In this document: one piece after another, positions 6,501-7,805 of the stretch
Layout: each line of letters starts with the position of its first letter
Position numbering within the stretch: the stretch's first letter is position 1
NCBI GenBank assembly: GCA_003222755.1
Contig: QHXA01000012.1
Coordinates: forward strand, 725 to 8,529
Reading direction: 5' to 3'
DNA: 7,805 nucleotides
DNA from: Acidobacteriota bacterium
GTDB taxonomy: Bacteria; Acidobacteriota; Terriglobia; 20CM-2-55-15
Translations under genes and position numbers: made by a program
Notes under the pieces: generated by a model
What the model was told of the DNA's origin: nothing
Seen by the model: only the letters and a program-made list of their open reading frames with translations
Databases searched by the model: none

Positions 6501-7739
6501 CGCACACGCAGGGGCGAGGACGTGCCGCTGTTGGATCAAATGTTCCTGGGATTGAACCTCAATCCCGGTGTGCGCGGATGCGATTCGTCAAACCCGACAG
6601 CATTGTGTGCTCCCATCGATGGTCGGACGCAACGAGGGTCCGCGCATCTGCGCACGAGTTCGACATTCCGAGGCGATCTTGCCAACGGTAATTACGCTAT
6701 GGTGGCGAACGCGCTGAACGTATATAACGGGACCGGAAGCGGTGCTGCCGGAGCTGTTGTCGGTGTGCCGGGAGAGCGGGGCACCGTGCTTCGCCGCGCC
6801 AACAAGGGATTCAACGTACCCGGCGGGACCACCCTAACCGGAGGTCTCGTGGTGCCGGCCGGATTGTTCCCGGAGAACTGGATCACGGCTAATCCGCAAT
6901 TGAACCAGGCGAATTACTACACGAACTCCGGCAATTCGACCTACCACTCGATGCAGGTGCAAGGCACGTTGCGGCCAACGCAGGGTCTCAGTTTCCAGGG
7001 GACCTATGTCTGGTCGAGGGCTTTGGAGGTTCCATCCACCGGCTATACGAACCCCACCGAAAGAAATCAGGATTACCGTCTCAATGCGAACCACGTGACG
7101 CATGACTTCCGGTCTTTTGGAGTTTTCGAATTGCCGTTCGGGCCAAACAGACTGTTTTTCCACAACACCTCCGGATGGGCGGCGCGGCTGGCTGAGGGCT
7201 GGCAAACAAGTTTTATCGTCAATCTGAGTACGGGCAGCCCTACGAGCGTCACTGCGGCCAATATGCTATACGCAAACGGGGTTGCGGATGTGCTGGGACC
7301 GTTCTCGGTGAACAAAGGAAACGTGGAGTGGAACGGCGACTTCGGGAATTACTTTGGTAGCTCGTTTATAAAGGTTGCTGATCCCCAATGCGGATTGGTG
7401 GCTGCAGAGCTCCGCGCTTATTGCACATTACAAGCGGTCACAGATGCAAAGACAGGCCAGCTTGTTCTTCAAAATCCTCAGCCCGGTAAGAGAGGCACGC
7501 TGGGCTCGACGACGATGTACTTGCCGGGACAGTGGAGCTTCGATGCGGCCATTAGCAAATCCATTCGGATTCGCGAATCCAAGGTTCTTCAAATCCGCGT
7601 CGATTCGACGAATATTTTCAATCATCCGTTGCCAAACAATCCGAATTTCAACATCAACGAGACAAGCCCGTTCGGATTTATTCAGGACAAGGGAGACCAG
7701 AGGCGCCAGTTCAAGGCCCAGCTTCGGATGAACTTTTAA
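3573..7739 (+). CDS. Oar-like TonB-dependent receptor with N-terminal carboxypeptidase-regulatory domain
   Basis: This 1388-aa outer-membrane protein would import a large or scarce substrate, possibly glycan- or peptide-derived, using TonB-ExbBD energy. The substrate cannot be told from sequence. In order it shows: a signal peptide (1-22, cleaved after AFA); a CarboxypepD_reg-like beta-sandwich at about 25-110 (VGGFVQDPSRAFIPGVTVTA; ESGAYNVPSLLPGTYKLSAELPGF); a TonB-box-like EAVEVTAER (115-123); a plug at about 125-245 (IGQVLPERQVRDLPL, RDGISVQEG, LGRGNGQVQIITRSGTNEFRGS); and a long beta-barrel to the C-terminus. Late family motifs are NPQPGKRGTLG (1301-1311), LPGQWSFDAAISKS (1317-1330), RVDSTNIFNHP (1342-1352) and a terminal aromatic F1388 suited to BAM recognition. 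The length fits the family of large acidobacterial receptors. The mature part has eight Cys in four local groups. The start is chosen at the signal peptide. Confidence 0.93.
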   Translation: MRKVPVAITVLLCLIQTNAAFAQTGNASVGGFVQDPSRAFIPGVTVTALNTQTGVATTVVTNESGAYNVPSLLPGTYKLSAELPGFRTQVYNDVQLGANTAARYNFTLEVGAVTEAVEVTAERTALLAETSPTIGQVLPERQVRDLPLVSTNVLDLMKTMPGVRGAGLGISTTFAGISTNYVNTVRDGISVQEGRYENGVGSTTLINPDMVGEFRVILTPVDAELGRGNGQVQIITRSGTNEFRGSAVWNVRNSALDANTWSNNKQIVRGVWTPGRPAWINRNEYTASLGGPIVKNKTFFFALWGQQFERQRNTMRPAVLTDCARNGIFRYWDGWANGNINTATSRAGANPTIASVDSFGNPVRPATNADGTPYTGQLRYFSVFGPLLNTPARSDCSDATVQGAAWDPLRPRMDPAGVSQKYLALMPHANIFDGGDGLNTGIHQWVRSAHGNANLGTASGTSFDADNRQINTKIDHTFSARHKLAANYSFQWVDNEYIRNPTVQWPGGYSSPTIRRPRVLTVNFTSTLTPSLLNEARFGYRANWHYVWAPWEVPDAKQREVPLSLLQQGGQGFPIAYVPAMIGSTMPMNFQVNGNYFSCETDCAQQGNHTPLFDYSDTISWTKGKHAFRGGADFRVAYSRGYETPTAPIPKATGGAGLNPTQVFRNNSSIPGFVSNNETMANQLLYFLAGSLNNAQQYYYIETPDQLTKWSSYLDHTRKLTDAHQKDFSVFFKDDWKVHPSFTLNLGVRYEYYGVPYEGAGLTPSPVGGGIALFGVSGRSFDRWMRTDNPVDLNLLTQMELVGPKTPNPSKSLYKDDWNNFGPAAGFAWQLPWFGKQKTNIRGGYQITYIKGASLSTLVNSIFINQGFLNLAQTQGPTDGTYFDLRNLAGLVPIPPNGLPMQPIPLLKLNQNANAFDYNYASPYVQNYTLSVTRDISRNFNLDVRYIGTRGLKLNGNYDLNSPNVFYNPTLFDAFERTRRGEDVPLLDQMFLGLNLNPGVRGCDSSNPTALCAPIDGRTQRGSAHLRTSSTFRGDLANGNYAMVANALNVYNGTGSGAAGAVVGVPGERGTVLRRANKGFNVPGGTTLTGGLVVPAGLFPENWITANPQLNQANYYTNSGNSTYHSMQVQGTLRPTQGLSFQGTYVWSRALEVPSTGYTNPTERNQDYRLNANHVTHDFRSFGVFELPFGPNRLFFHNTSGWAARLAEGWQTSFIVNLSTGSPTSVTAANMLYANGVADVLGPFSVNKGNVEWNGDFGNYFGSSFIKVADPQCGLVAAELRAYCTLQAVTDAKTGQLVLQNPQPGKRGTLGSTTMYLPGQWSFDAAISKSIRIRESKVLQIRVDSTNIFNHPLPNNPNFNINETSPFGFIQDKGDQRRQFKAQLRMNF

Positions 7740-7805
7740 GGCAGCGGACATTACGACGGGACAAGCATAGAAAGTTCATCCGAAGCTGGGCCTTGAACTG
7801 GCGCC
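7702..7805. repeat. Perfect 35-bp inverted repeat at the window's right edge
   Basis: Arm 7702-7736 (the last 11 complete codons of the receptor gene plus two bases, up to but not including the TAA) is exactly reverse-complementary to 7771-7805, the last 35 bases of the window. The loop is 34 nt (7737-7770). Pairing stops at the loop side (T7737 against G7770). On the outer side it may continue past the window edge. A fold-back assembly or amplification artefact, a real palindrome, or part of a duplicated receptor end are all possible. Confidence 0.95.

Overview
The window looks like a piece of an acidobacterial (Acidobacteriota, soil-type) chromosome or metagenome contig. This rests on family content, not on a marker gene. 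It has a TolB-like/PD40 propeller C-terminus of the kind often fused to acidobacterial Ser/Thr kinases, and a very large Oar-like TonB-dependent receptor with an N-terminal carboxypeptidase-regulatory domain. It also has a secreted NHL propeller close to peptidyl-alpha-hydroxyglycine alpha-amidating lyases. No rRNA, tRNA, CRISPR array, transposase or phage gene was seen.

Layout. Positions 1-534 (+) hold the 3' part of a PD40/TolB-like propeller gene whose start lies outside the window. It converges, with a 21-bp gap, on a threonine synthase gene (1752 to 556, - strand). A 62-bp divergent spacer (1753-1814) separates thrC from a two-gene (+) unit: a secreted PAL-like NHL propeller (1815-2798) and, 16 nt further on, a secreted FKBP-type prolyl isomerase (2815-3261). 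Next comes a non-coding stretch of about 310 bp (3262-3572) rich in hairpins. It includes a perfect 20-bp stem and several shorter palindromes that look like dispersed intergenic repeats, and it ends in a plausible sigma70-type promoter. The rest of the window is one large gene, a 1388-aa TonB-dependent receptor (3573-7739).

How they fit together. The propeller, the FKBP and the receptor all carry signal peptides, so the right two thirds of the window encodes envelope proteins. The propeller and FKBP are probably co-transcribed. The receptor probably has its own promoter. thrC is a housekeeping amino-acid biosynthesis gene with no visible functional link to its neighbours.

The gene content is mostly ordinary, and I found no convincing new multi-gene system. 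The points most worth a second look are: a perfect 35-bp inverted copy of the receptor's 3' end at the window's last bases, possibly a fold-back assembly artefact; the hairpin cluster at 3299-3491; and the PAL-like propeller, which keeps some PAL active-site residues but has replaced a zinc histidine and the catalytic tyrosine.
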